DNA of 49,441 nucleotides from CAIVPM01 sp964477265 (GTDB taxonomy: Bacteria; Bacteroidota; Bacteroidia; Chitinophagales; Chitinophagaceae). The notes beneath the pieces are model-generated. The model did no database searches, was not told the DNA's origin, and saw nothing but the letters and a program-made list of their open reading frames with translations. The translations under genes were made by a program, and so were the position numbers. Where the stretch lies: the NCBI GenBank assembly GCA_964477265.1, contig CAYZDJ010000022.1:1-49441 (forward strand), in the 5' to 3' direction. Each line of letters opens with the position of its first letter. The first letter of the stretch is position 1. Shown in pieces: positions 23,758-30,149 of the stretch.

Positions 23758-24845
23758 TATAGAATTTTATTCCAGTAATTAATCAGTTTTTTTTCTTCGT
23801 TTTGCCAGTTCAATTTCTCTCTTGCAGCAATACAATTTGACTTTAATTTTTCGTACAGCTCTTTATTGGCAAGCATTTCATTAATTGCAGCAGCAATAGT
23901 TTGTGGCTGCACATTATCTATTAACAACGCAATATTATATTCATCGTTTATAGCTTTATATTCTGGATAGTTTACACAAACTTGTGGAATGCCAGCCATT
24001 GCATAATCAAAAAACCTGTTTGCCAAAGAGTAATACTGATTCATTCCTTCAGCATCAAAAATGGTAATACCAAACAATGCTGTAGGTGTAATATTATTTA
24101 ATTCATCAGGCAAAAAAGCCCCCATTAATTTAACCTTGTCACCAACATTATGTTGTTGAATAAGCAACTTTGTTTGTTCAAAAAAATTGCCCTTGCCATA
24201 AATCCTCAACTCACAATTTACTTGCTGCATTGCAGGTATTAATTGTTCAAATGCTCTGCCTTCATTAACTGCACCTTGGTAAATAATAAAAGTACCCCTA
24301 ACCCCTAAAGGAGAATTGCGAATAGTATTCAACGGAATGTTTCTTACAATTTCATAATTACGTTTATATCTTCTGTAAAACTCATCTTGCATAAACTTAT
24401 TTACTGTATAGCCAAGTTTAAATTTAGGTACAAATATTCTTTCTACTTTTGTCCAAAACCAAAGTACAGGCTTGTTTTCAAGCACTTCCTTCATTTCAGT
24501 AAAAATTTCATGAGCATCATAAACTAGCTTTTTTCTTTTACAAACAGAAACAAAATAGCAAGGAATGATAGTATCTAAATCAATAGCACAAATTGCATTT
24601 GCTTTAGCAAATAGCAAATAGAAAAAAAGTTTCAAATTATATTCTGCATAAAACAAAAAACCCTTTTCAAAAAAAACCTTTAGTCTTTTTTGTGCAAAAA
24701 CCTGAGAAGAAAGTTTTATAGAAGATTTGCGTAAAACGCCTACCAACGTTACATTGTAGCCATTTTGTTGCAACGATGTACAAATGCGTTGCATTCGTTG
24801 GTCGTAATTTAAATCGTTGGTTACAGTGCAAATAATTCTTTTCAA
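23757..24845 (-). CDS. Family 4 (GT-B) glycosyltransferase
   Basis: 362 residues from TTG 24845, giving MKRIICTVTNDLNYDQRMQR, the usual N-terminus of this group; a TTG at 24863 would add six residues. The C-terminal GT-B part shows YQGAVNEGRAFEQLIPAM, then LMGAFLPDELN and ITIFDAEGMNQYYSLANRFF, like other GT4 enzymes. It acts on nucleotide sugars in polysaccharide synthesis; substrates are unknown. Oddity: residues around 180-190 (RNSPLGVRGTF) are encoded by a CCCCTAAAGGGG-type intergenic repeat inserted in frame between two core strands. It is coupled to the GT2 gene by a one-base overlap. Confidence 0.85.
   Translation of the reverse strand: MKRIICTVTNDLNYDQRMQRICTSLQQNGYNVTLVGVLRKSSIKLSSQVFAQKRLKVFFEKGFLFYAEYNLKLFFYLLFAKANAICAIDLDTIIPCYFVSVCKRKKLVYDAHEIFTEMKEVLENKPVLWFWTKVERIFVPKFKLGYTVNKFMQDEFYRRYKRNYEIVRNIPLNTIRNSPLGVRGTFIIYQGAVNEGRAFEQLIPAMQQVNCELRIYGKGNFFEQTKLLIQQHNVGDKVKLMGAFLPDELNNITPTALFGITIFDAEGMNQYYSLANRFFDYAMAGIPQVCVNYPEYKAINDEYNIALLIDNVQPQTIAAAINEMLANKELYEKLKSNCIAAREKLNWQNEEKKLINYWNKIL
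24294..24317 (-). repeat. CCCCTAAAGGGG-family repeat inside the GT4 gene
   Basis: On the minus strand ATTCTCCTTTAGGGG then TTAGGGGTA. It encodes NSPLGVRGT. Related copies are intergenic at 37413, 45519 and 45576. Confidence 0.8.
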
Positions 24846-24886
24846 AATATAGATATTGAACAAAAATAAGAGATTGGCTTATTTAT

Positions 24887-24987
24887 GCTGAATAGAATTA
24901 CTGCAAATAAATGGTGCCAACGCCACTGAAGAAACATAGTAGCAATGCAGCCTGGACAATAATAAAAATAAATGTGCAAAGCACATT
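24887..24987 (+). repeat. Dispersed element C, copy 2
   Basis: Contains GCTGAATAGAATTACT, the exact core GGTGCCAACGCCACTG (24913-24928), CATAGTAGCAATGC, CCTGGACAATAATAAAAA and a terminal hairpin AATGTGC-AAA-GCACATT (24971-24987). Confidence 0.85.
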
Positions 24988-25010
24988 AAACATTGCATTA
25001 AACAAACAAA

Positions 25011-25018
25011 TAAGTTTG
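25011..25018 (+). promoter_or_regulatory. Possible -7 box (TAAGTTTG) of the DUF4286 gene
   Basis: TAAGTTTG fits TAnnTTTG and lies 15 bases before the ATG at 25034. It lies just downstream of element C copy 2. No clear -33 box at the right spacing. Confidence 0.35.
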
Positions 25019-25033
25019 CAAAAAAATAAGTTT

Positions 25034-25339
25034 ATGTTTATATATAATGTAACAATAAAGGTAAATTGGGCAACCAATGATGCTTGGTTAAAATGGATGC
25101 AGGAAAAGCATTTGAGCGATGTGATGGCTACAAGTTGCTTTACAAAATATCAGTTTGTGAGGCTTCTTGAAATTGATGAAGAGGAGGGGCCGACATATGC
25201 AATACAATATTACTGCGAGTCGAAGGCTTTATATAATTTATATATTGAAAAATTTGCACCTAAATTAAGGCAGGATGGTATTGATTTATTTGCAAATAAT
25301 TTTATTGGGTTTAGAAGTTTAATGCAAATTTTGGATTAA
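25034..25339 (+). CDS. DUF4286-family protein
   Basis: 101 residues from ATG 25034. The open frame extends further upstream, but that part runs through the dispersed element C and is not protein-like, so the Met at FIYNVTIKVNW is the start. The sequence MFIYNVTIKVNWATNDAW and later CFTKYQFVRLLEIDEEEGPT with YAIQYYCES matches DUF4286, a small soluble family of Bacteroidota with unknown function and a ferredoxin-like appearance. It stands alone upstream of the HU gene. Confidence 0.75.
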   Translation: MFIYNVTIKVNWATNDAWLKWMQEKHLSDVMATSCFTKYQFVRLLEIDEEEGPTYAIQYYCESKALYNLYIEKFAPKLRQDGIDLFANNFIGFRSLMQILD

Positions 25340-25493
25340 TGAAACGCTTTGTGTGCTTAGCTTTTTGAATGCCTAATTTGGCTAAAGTATTGCTGTATAT
25401 AGGTTTTTTGAGGTGGCTTTATATAAGAAATTAACAAAATCCTTTAGGGGCTTAGCTTTTACACACTTTTTTTGCACATATTTTTCAAAATAT

Positions 25494-25523
25494 TTTGCTG
25501 ACTTGGCAAAGCCTCTATATTTG
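25494..25523 (+). promoter_or_regulatory. Promoter of the HU gene
   Basis: TTTG at 25494-25497, an 18-base spacer, then TATATTTG at 25516-25523, both boxes of the Bacteroidota sigma-A consensus. It is 33 bases before the HU start codon. Confidence 0.75.
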
Positions 25524-25556
25524 TTATTGTTAATTAACAATTTAAAATTAAACAAA

Positions 25557-25826
25557 ATGAACAAAGCAGAATTAATTGCTAAAATTGCTGAAGATGCTGG
25601 CGTTACTAAAACACAAGCTAACGCTGCCATTGATTCTTTTACTACAGCTGTTCAAAAAACTTTGAAAGCTGGAGGTAAATTAACTTTAGTTGGATTTGGT
25701 ACTTTCTCAGTTTCTAAAAGAGCTGCAAGAACAGGACGTAATCCTCAAACTGGTGCAACTATTAAAATTAAAGCTAAAAAAGTTGCTAAGTTTAAAGCTG
25801 GTAAAGAATTAAGTGCAAAAATCTAA
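25557..25826 (+). CDS. hup: HU-family DNA-binding protein
   Basis: 89 residues from ATG 25557; the longer open frame upstream includes the promoter and is not used. The family signature GFGTFSVSKRAARTGRNPQT (residues 47-66) and the start MNKAELIAKIAEDAGV are classic HU. It binds and bends DNA as a dimer and compacts the nucleoid. It is a single-gene unit with its own promoter and a terminator at 25845-25877. Codon use is biased to A/T-ending codons as expected for a highly expressed gene in this genome. Confidence 0.96.
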   Translation: MNKAELIAKIAEDAGVTKTQANAAIDSFTTAVQKTLKAGGKLTLVGFGTFSVSKRAARTGRNPQTGATIKIKAKKVAKFKAGKELSAKI

Positions 25827-25844
25827 GCAAATTCTACCTCATTT

Positions 25845-25877
25845 AAAAAACCTCTTTATAGTTAAGGAGGTTTTTTT
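25845..25877 (+). terminator. Terminator of the HU gene
   Basis: AAAAAACCTC pairs with GAGGTTTTTT and a T-run follows. It overlaps the -7 box of the THX gene. Confidence 0.9.
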
Positions 25878-25884
25878 ATATTTG
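25877..25884 (+). promoter_or_regulatory. -7 box of the THX gene
   Basis: TATATTTG, 25 bases before the THX start, starting in the last T of the HU terminator. A -33 box would fall inside the terminator stem and is not clear. Confidence 0.5.
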
Positions 25885-25909
25885 CCACTCACTAAACAAA
25901 AAAATTACA

Positions 25910-26020
25910 ATGGGAAGAGGTGATAAAAAAACTGCTAAAGGAAAAAGATTCAAAGGTTCGTTTGGCAAAAGTCGTCCACACAAATTAGTTACAAAAAAAA
26001 CTGAAGCTAAAGCTTCGTAA
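25910..26020 (+). CDS. 30S ribosomal protein THX
   Basis: 36 residues, MGRGDKKTAKGKRFKGSFGK then SRPHKLVTKKTEAKAS. The MGRGDKKT(A/K)KGKRF...G(S/N)YGK.RP pattern identifies bTHX, a small basic protein that sits in the head of the 30S subunit in Thermus and many Bacteroidota. It is short and easily missed by gene finders. It follows the HU terminator, has its own -7 box and is followed by a terminator. Confidence 0.95.
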   Translation: MGRGDKKTAKGKRFKGSFGKSRPHKLVTKKTEAKAS

Positions 26021-26041
26021 GTATTGTGAATACTGAATTTG

Positions 26042-26077
26042 AATAGCCTTGCAAAAAATTTTGCAGGCTATTTTTTT
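26042..26077 (+). terminator. Terminator of the THX gene
   Basis: AATAGCC-T-TGCAAAA, loop AA, TTTTGCA-GGCTATT, followed by more T. The stem is 14 base pairs with one bulged T. Confidence 0.9.
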
Positions 26078-26095
26078 ACAAATAATACAAGCTTT

Positions 26096-26899
26096 TTATT
26101 GAGCTATTTGTTGTAATAAATTAATGAAATATTTAGGTGCTTTTGCTAACCTGCTGCCATACCAACTAAACATTTCGCCATCTACCAAAACAATTTTACT
26201 GTTGGGCAAATGTGTTTGCAATTGCTGTAAATGAGTTTCTTTAAAAGGGAACGGCTCGCTTGAAAGCATTACTACATCTGGCTTTGTTACAATTAAATCT
26301 TCAATTGAAATTTCTGGATAACGATTTTCTGTTGCATAAATATTGTGCAAACCACATTGTACAAGCATTGAATTAATAAATGTATCTGCACCAATTGACA
26401 TGTATGGTTTTTGCCAGATGAAGTAACAACAAGTTTGGTTTTTGAGTTGCTGGATGGCAACAAATTCTTTCAACAAATCAAACTCGACTTTGATTTTATC
26501 AATAATATTACTGGCTTCAAATCCTTTGTTTACAATAGTTCCAACACTTTCTATCATTTGCAAAGCACCTTGTAAATTGGTAATATCACTTATCCAAACT
26601 GGTGCAGTTTGTTCAAGTTGCTCAATATCTGTTTTTGTGTTTTCTTCTTTGTTGGCAATTATTAAATCGGGTTGCAAACTTTTTACTTTATCGATATTAA
26701 TATTTTTTGTGCCACCAATTCTTGTTTTGGTTTTAAACCATTCTGTTGGATTAATACAAAACTTTGTGATGCCAACAACTTCATCTGTTAAGCCTAAATC
26801 ATACAAAAGTTCTGTTTGAGAAGGCACCAATGAAATAATTCGCTTGGGCTGCAAGTCAATATTTACAGGGCGTTGAAGCTGGTCAATATAAATTGGCAC
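26096..26899 (-). CDS. BtuF-like helical-backbone metal receptor without signal peptide
   Basis: 267 residues. KRIISLVPSQTELLYDLGL then DEVVGITKFCINP and SLQPDLIIANKEEN are the two conserved blocks of class III solute-binding proteins (cobalamin, haem and iron-chelate binders). A later VDGEMFSWYGSRLAKAPKY matches the BtuF-like C-terminus. Unlike true periplasmic binding proteins it begins MPIYIDQLQRPV with no signal peptide or lipobox, and no membrane permease or ATPase is next to it. It may be a cytoplasmic binder or be exported by another route. The gene is 6 bases downstream of the hydrolase gene (26906-27766), same strand, likely one operon. Confidence 0.8.
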   Translation of the reverse strand: MPIYIDQLQRPVNIDLQPKRIISLVPSQTELLYDLGLTDEVVGITKFCINPTEWFKTKTRIGGTKNINIDKVKSLQPDLIIANKEENTKTDIEQLEQTAPVWISDITNLQGALQMIESVGTIVNKGFEASNIIDKIKVEFDLLKEFVAIQQLKNQTCCYFIWQKPYMSIGADTFINSMLVQCGLHNIYATENRYPEISIEDLIVTKPDVVMLSSEPFPFKETHLQQLQTHLPNSKIVLVDGEMFSWYGSRLAKAPKYFINLLQQIAQ

Positions 26900-26905
26900 G
26901 TTGAA

Positions 26906-27766
26906 TTATGAATTTAAAAATTGTACAATTTTATTTAGCACTTCCTTATTTCTGTACACCAAATTATGTCCCAATTTTTTGGTAAAATAAAATTCAATGT
27001 GTGGTAAATTCAATTTTTTCACAGGTAGCACATCAGCAATTGGACAAATAAAATCGTTGCTATCGTGTATCCATAAAGTGTTGTTGTCTAAAGTTTTTAT
27101 AGCCCTGCTAACAGAGAAATAGCTTGGTTGCTGACCACTCATTTCAAATATTAAATTCTCAATTTCTGGCTTTAAGTGCAATGGCATTTTTAAGAATTTA
27201 AAAAAATTATCTATTGCAGTTGTTGTTTCAGTTGCAGGTGCTATTAGCACAAGTTTTTGCAAGTCTTTACAATAATTTTCAACAGCTAAACTTGCTGCCA
27301 AACCACCTAAAGAATGTGCAACAAAAGCATACATTTTGCCATAAGTATTATTTATAATATTTATAATCTCAGAGTATTGCTTTGCATTAACAGTTTTACC
27401 ATCGCTTGTGCCATGTCCTAAAGTATCAAAGGCATAAACTTCATAGCCATTATCTAGTAAAGCAGCAATTATTGATTCACTTTTATAAGCACAACTATCA
27501 AAACCGTGTAGCACCAAAGCCTTATAACCATTGGGTTTTAAAGGTACAAACTGCCAGCCATTTATTTTATTACCTTCATACACCACATTAATGCTTTTGG
27601 CTTTTTTAAACAGCAATGGTTCTTTGCGTTTGGGCTTGCCACTATATGGCGTACAAAAGAAATTGAACAATTTTTGGGCAGCCATCTTTGTTGAAATTAA
27701 AGACAGTGCCTTAAACTTTGTTTGGTAAATTTTAATGGCAACTTTATGTTTAAATTTTAGTTTCAC
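26906..27766 (-). CDS. Alpha/beta hydrolase
   Basis: 286 residues. ALVLHGFDS (oxyanion region, about 83-91), YAFDTLGHGTSDG, the nucleophile elbow AHSLGGLA with S152, a later Asp in WIHDSNDFICP and the catalytic His in KKLGHNLVY form a complete Ser-Asp-His triad. The substrate is unknown. The N-terminal 35 residues are basic with no signal peptide. It shares a transcript with the binding-protein-like gene that follows after 6 bases; a link between the two is not obvious. Confidence 0.85.
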   Translation of the reverse strand: MKLKFKHKVAIKIYQTKFKALSLISTKMAAQKLFNFFCTPYSGKPKRKEPLLFKKAKSINVVYEGNKINGWQFVPLKPNGYKALVLHGFDSCAYKSESIIAALLDNGYEVYAFDTLGHGTSDGKTVNAKQYSEIINIINNTYGKMYAFVAHSLGGLAASLAVENYCKDLQKLVLIAPATETTTAIDNFFKFLKMPLHLKPEIENLIFEMSGQQPSYFSVSRAIKTLDNNTLWIHDSNDFICPIADVLPVKKLNLPHIEFYFTKKLGHNLVYRNKEVLNKIVQFLNS

Positions 27767-27786
27767 TTAGTAAGATTGAATAATTA

Positions 27787-29103
27787 TTATTTAATGCCTT
27801 TCATTAAAGCTGCATATTTTTTTACAACATTATGTGTCGATGTATCTATATTATACACACTATACCAACCTTGCAATTCGTGTGGTGGGTCACCAGTAAA
27901 ATCATCGCCAGCACGCCACCAGCAAGCGTTTGCACGTGGCCTTCCTTCGCCACTCCACGCCCAAAAGTTTACACCACTTGCTTTTTGCTGCTTTGCATAT
28001 TCATATATTTCGCTGAATATAAAACTGAAATAATCATCCCTGTTTTTTGTTGCAGCAGTTGGATTGTAGCTACCACTATCTTTCATAATGCCAAATTCTT
28101 CCAGCACAAAAGGCTTGTTTAAAGTATGGCTCAATTCAACGTGTTCATTTATATATTCCTTTGCAAATTTTACAGATGCAGCATAGGTTTCATTATGCTT
28201 TTGAGGATTATACATTCCCCAGTTTTGAATCCATAAATGTGCAGTGGTGTAATCAATATTTTTAAAAGAATGTGTTTCAGAAAAAGGTGTTCCATTATTT
28301 ACCTTATCTGGCGTAAATCCTTCACTACCAACGCTTACAAGGTGATTGGCATCCAGGCTTTTTATTAAAGCAGCAGTGGCATCAATCCACTGCAAATAGT
28401 CTTTTACATTGTTCATTCCGCGTGGTTCGTTGCACAATTGCCAGCTCATTATAGTGGCATCATCTTTATACAAAGTATTGGTTATTGTATTTTTTCTATT
28501 AATAACTTTTGTTATGGACTGATGATACAGTTTAATGGCTTTTTGCGATGAATAAAACTTGGCTGTATTCTTCATATACAAATCCCAGTTGCCATTTATA
28601 GTGTCCATTGGATAGTCGATGTTTGCAATATCTCCAGCCCATTTCTGGTATTGTGCAAAGCCACCACTCCACGGCCAGAAATTGCTTAAGCAAACCACCG
28701 CATACATATTTCTTTTTTGCATTTCGCTCAACAAAAAATCAAGTCCTTGCAAGTAATCTTCATTCAGTTTTGCTTTATTATTATTACTTGGCACAATCCT
28801 GAAAGGCTCTGTGTCTGGCCCTTCTGTTAAAGCCATAATGCGTAGGTTAGTAATGCCAATACTTTGCATTGCATCAAGTTCCCGTATCAGCCTGTTTCTG
28901 TCACCACTTTTTGCAAGGCTACCAAGATTCATACCTGCCCAAAAGTTTGCACTAATATAATTATAGGGTTTATTGTTTACATAAAACTGCGTGCCTTGCA
29001 CTGTAACAAAATTTTGCAAAGCAGTGCTAGTTTTTATTTGTTGAGATGATGAACAGGATTGCATAATAAAAACTATGGCAACAATGTAAAAGAGTTTTTT
29101 CAT
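27787..29103 (-). CDS. GH5-type mannan endo-1,4-beta-mannosidase-like lipoprotein
   Basis: 438 residues. A lipoprotein signal (KKLFYIVAIVFIMQSC, lipidated C17) is followed by a TIM-barrel glycoside hydrolase. WQLCNEPRG (general acid Glu near residue 225) and FVLEEFGIMKD (nucleophile Glu near 335) are the two GH5 catalytic sites, and NLRIMALTEGPD and WAWSGEGRP are typical of the mannanase branch. It cleaves beta-1,4-mannan or a related glucan, tethered to the outer membrane or periplasm. No SusCD or regulator is adjacent (the susCD pair is 3 kb away, behind unrelated genes), so it is not in an evident utilisation locus. Confidence 0.82.
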   Translation of the reverse strand: MKKLFYIVAIVFIMQSCSSSQQIKTSTALQNFVTVQGTQFYVNNKPYNYISANFWAGMNLGSLAKSGDRNRLIRELDAMQSIGITNLRIMALTEGPDTEPFRIVPSNNNKAKLNEDYLQGLDFLLSEMQKRNMYAVVCLSNFWPWSGGFAQYQKWAGDIANIDYPMDTINGNWDLYMKNTAKFYSSQKAIKLYHQSITKVINRKNTITNTLYKDDATIMSWQLCNEPRGMNNVKDYLQWIDATAALIKSLDANHLVSVGSEGFTPDKVNNGTPFSETHSFKNIDYTTAHLWIQNWGMYNPQKHNETYAASVKFAKEYINEHVELSHTLNKPFVLEEFGIMKDSGSYNPTAATKNRDDYFSFIFSEIYEYAKQQKASGVNFWAWSGEGRPRANACWWRAGDDFTGDPPHELQGWYSVYNIDTSTHNVVKKYAALMKGIK

Positions 29104-29178
29104 TGAGGTAAAAGTATGAAACGCTGATTGAAATGATTTGAAAGATTTTTACTAATTTGATTTAATTTTTACATCTTA

Positions 29179-29272
29179 GCTAAATAGTATTGCAACTTTT
29201 GAATGGTGCCAACGCCACTGAAGTCTCATAGCATTACTATAGCTTGGACAATAATAAAAGAAGCGTAGCTTC
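29179..29272 (+). repeat. Dispersed element C, copy 3
   Basis: GCTAAATAGTATTGCAACTT, the exact core GGTGCCAACGCCACTG (29205-29220), CATAGCATTACTATAG, CTTGGACAATAATAAAA and terminal hairpin GAAGC-GTA-GCTTC (29260-29272). Confidence 0.88.
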
Positions 29273-29290
29273 AACAAAAACAATTTTCTT

Positions 29291-29321
29291 TTTGCCATTT
29301 AGCTTATCAACCCTACATTTG
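29291..29321 (+). promoter_or_regulatory. Promoter of rpmH
   Basis: TTTG (29291-29294), 19-base spacer, TACATTTG (29314-29321). A near-ideal Bacteroidota promoter, with an untranslated leader of roughly 70 bases before the ATG. Confidence 0.8.
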
Positions 29322-29399
29322 CCGACCTTTCACAAATAGTGGTATGGTGACTACTGTTACTGAAACAAAATTTATCAGGCATTTAAAATTGTAATTAAA

Positions 29400-29555
29400 A
29401 TGAAACAAACTTTTCAACCACATAAAAAACGTAGAAAAACAGTTCACGGTTTTAGAAAAAGAATGCAATCTGCTAATGGACGTAAAGTTTTAGCAAGTCG
29501 CCGTGCAAAAGGTCGTCATAAACTTACAGTTAGTGACGAAAAAGGTTTAAAATAA
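29400..29555 (+). CDS. rpmH: 50S ribosomal protein L34
   Basis: 51 residues, MKQTFQPHKKRRKTVHGFRK then RMQSANGRKVLASRRAKGRH. The P-x-x-R(K)-K-R...HGFR.RM.(S/T)..GR.VL..RR.KGR pattern is that of L34, with a slightly extended C-terminus (KLTVSDEKGLK). It is a structural protein of the large subunit. In many bacteria rpmH adjoins rnpA and dnaA; here it stands alone between a mannanase and folK with its own promoter and terminator. Confidence 0.97.
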   Translation: MKQTFQPHKKRRKTVHGFRKRMQSANGRKVLASRRAKGRHKLTVSDEKGLK

Positions 29556-29581
29556 TATTTTTAAAAACTTTTGAATATTGA

Positions 29582-29609
29582 AAATCCCACATTTGTTGTG
29601 GGATTTTTT
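29582..29609 (+). terminator. Terminator of rpmH
   Basis: AAATCCCACA, loop TTTGT, TGTGGGATTT, then T-run. The ten-base stem is perfect. Confidence 0.93.
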
Positions 29610-29660
29610 ATTTTTATTGCTCACAAATTGCTCAGATAACACAGATAATTTTTTAGATTA

Positions 29661-30149
29661 ATGAAAATATATCAATCATTTTTATTGTTGGGTACAAATC
29701 TAGGTAACAGAAAAAATAATTTAGACGAAGCAAAAGCATTGATTGGTGAGCATTGTGGCAAGATAATAAAGCAGTCCAGCATTTACCAAACTGCCGCCTG
29801 GGGATTTACAGAACAACCTGATTTTTTAAACCAGGTTATACAAATTGAAACAATATATAATCCATTGGAATTAATTGAAAAATTACTTGATATTGAAAAA
29901 CAATTGGGGCGTGAAAGAATTGTAAAAATGGGTCCTAGGCTTATTGATATTGATATTTTATTAATTGATGATTTAATTGTGGAAGAAAAAAAATTACAGG
30001 TACCACACCCTAGAATGCAGGATAGAAAATTTGTTTTGCTACCACTAAATGAAATTGCAAGTAACGTTGTTCACCCAATATTAAGTAAAACTATTAGTGA
30101 GATATTAAAGGAATGTTGTGATGATTTGGAGGCGAAAAAAATAAATTAA
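29661..30149 (+). CDS. folK: 2-amino-4-hydroxy-6-hydroxymethyldihydropteridine pyrophosphokinase
   Basis: 162 residues, the usual HPPK length. LLLGTNLGNRKNNL at the N-terminus, YQTAAWGFTEQPDFLNQV, and the magnesium-binding D96-I-D98 in GPRLIDIDILLI, followed by PHPRMQDRKFVLLPL. It transfers pyrophosphate from ATP to the pterin in folate synthesis. Single gene; its last four bases overlap the convergent E1 dehydrogenase gene. Confidence 0.95.
   Translation: MKIYQSFLLLGTNLGNRKNNLDEAKALIGEHCGKIIKQSSIYQTAAWGFTEQPDFLNQVIQIETIYNPLELIEKLLDIEKQLGRERIVKMGPRLIDIDILLIDDLIVEEKKLQVPHPRMQDRKFVLLPLNEIASNVVHPILSKTISEILKECCDDLEAKKIN

Larger units (their letters stand above)
29104..29399. other. Intergenic region between the mannanase and rpmH
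   Basis: Holds a D-family half-repeat (AACGCTGATTGAAATGATTT), element C copy 3 (29179-29272) and the rpmH promoter (29291-29321). No reading frame. Confidence 0.6.

Noticed and set aside
24911..25033. N-terminal extension of the DUF4286 gene
   Set aside because: The extra codons translate the dispersed element C and the promoter region; homologous protein begins at the ATG at 25034.
25413..25556. N-terminal extension of HU
   Set aside because: It contains the promoter boxes; HU begins MNKAEL at 25557.
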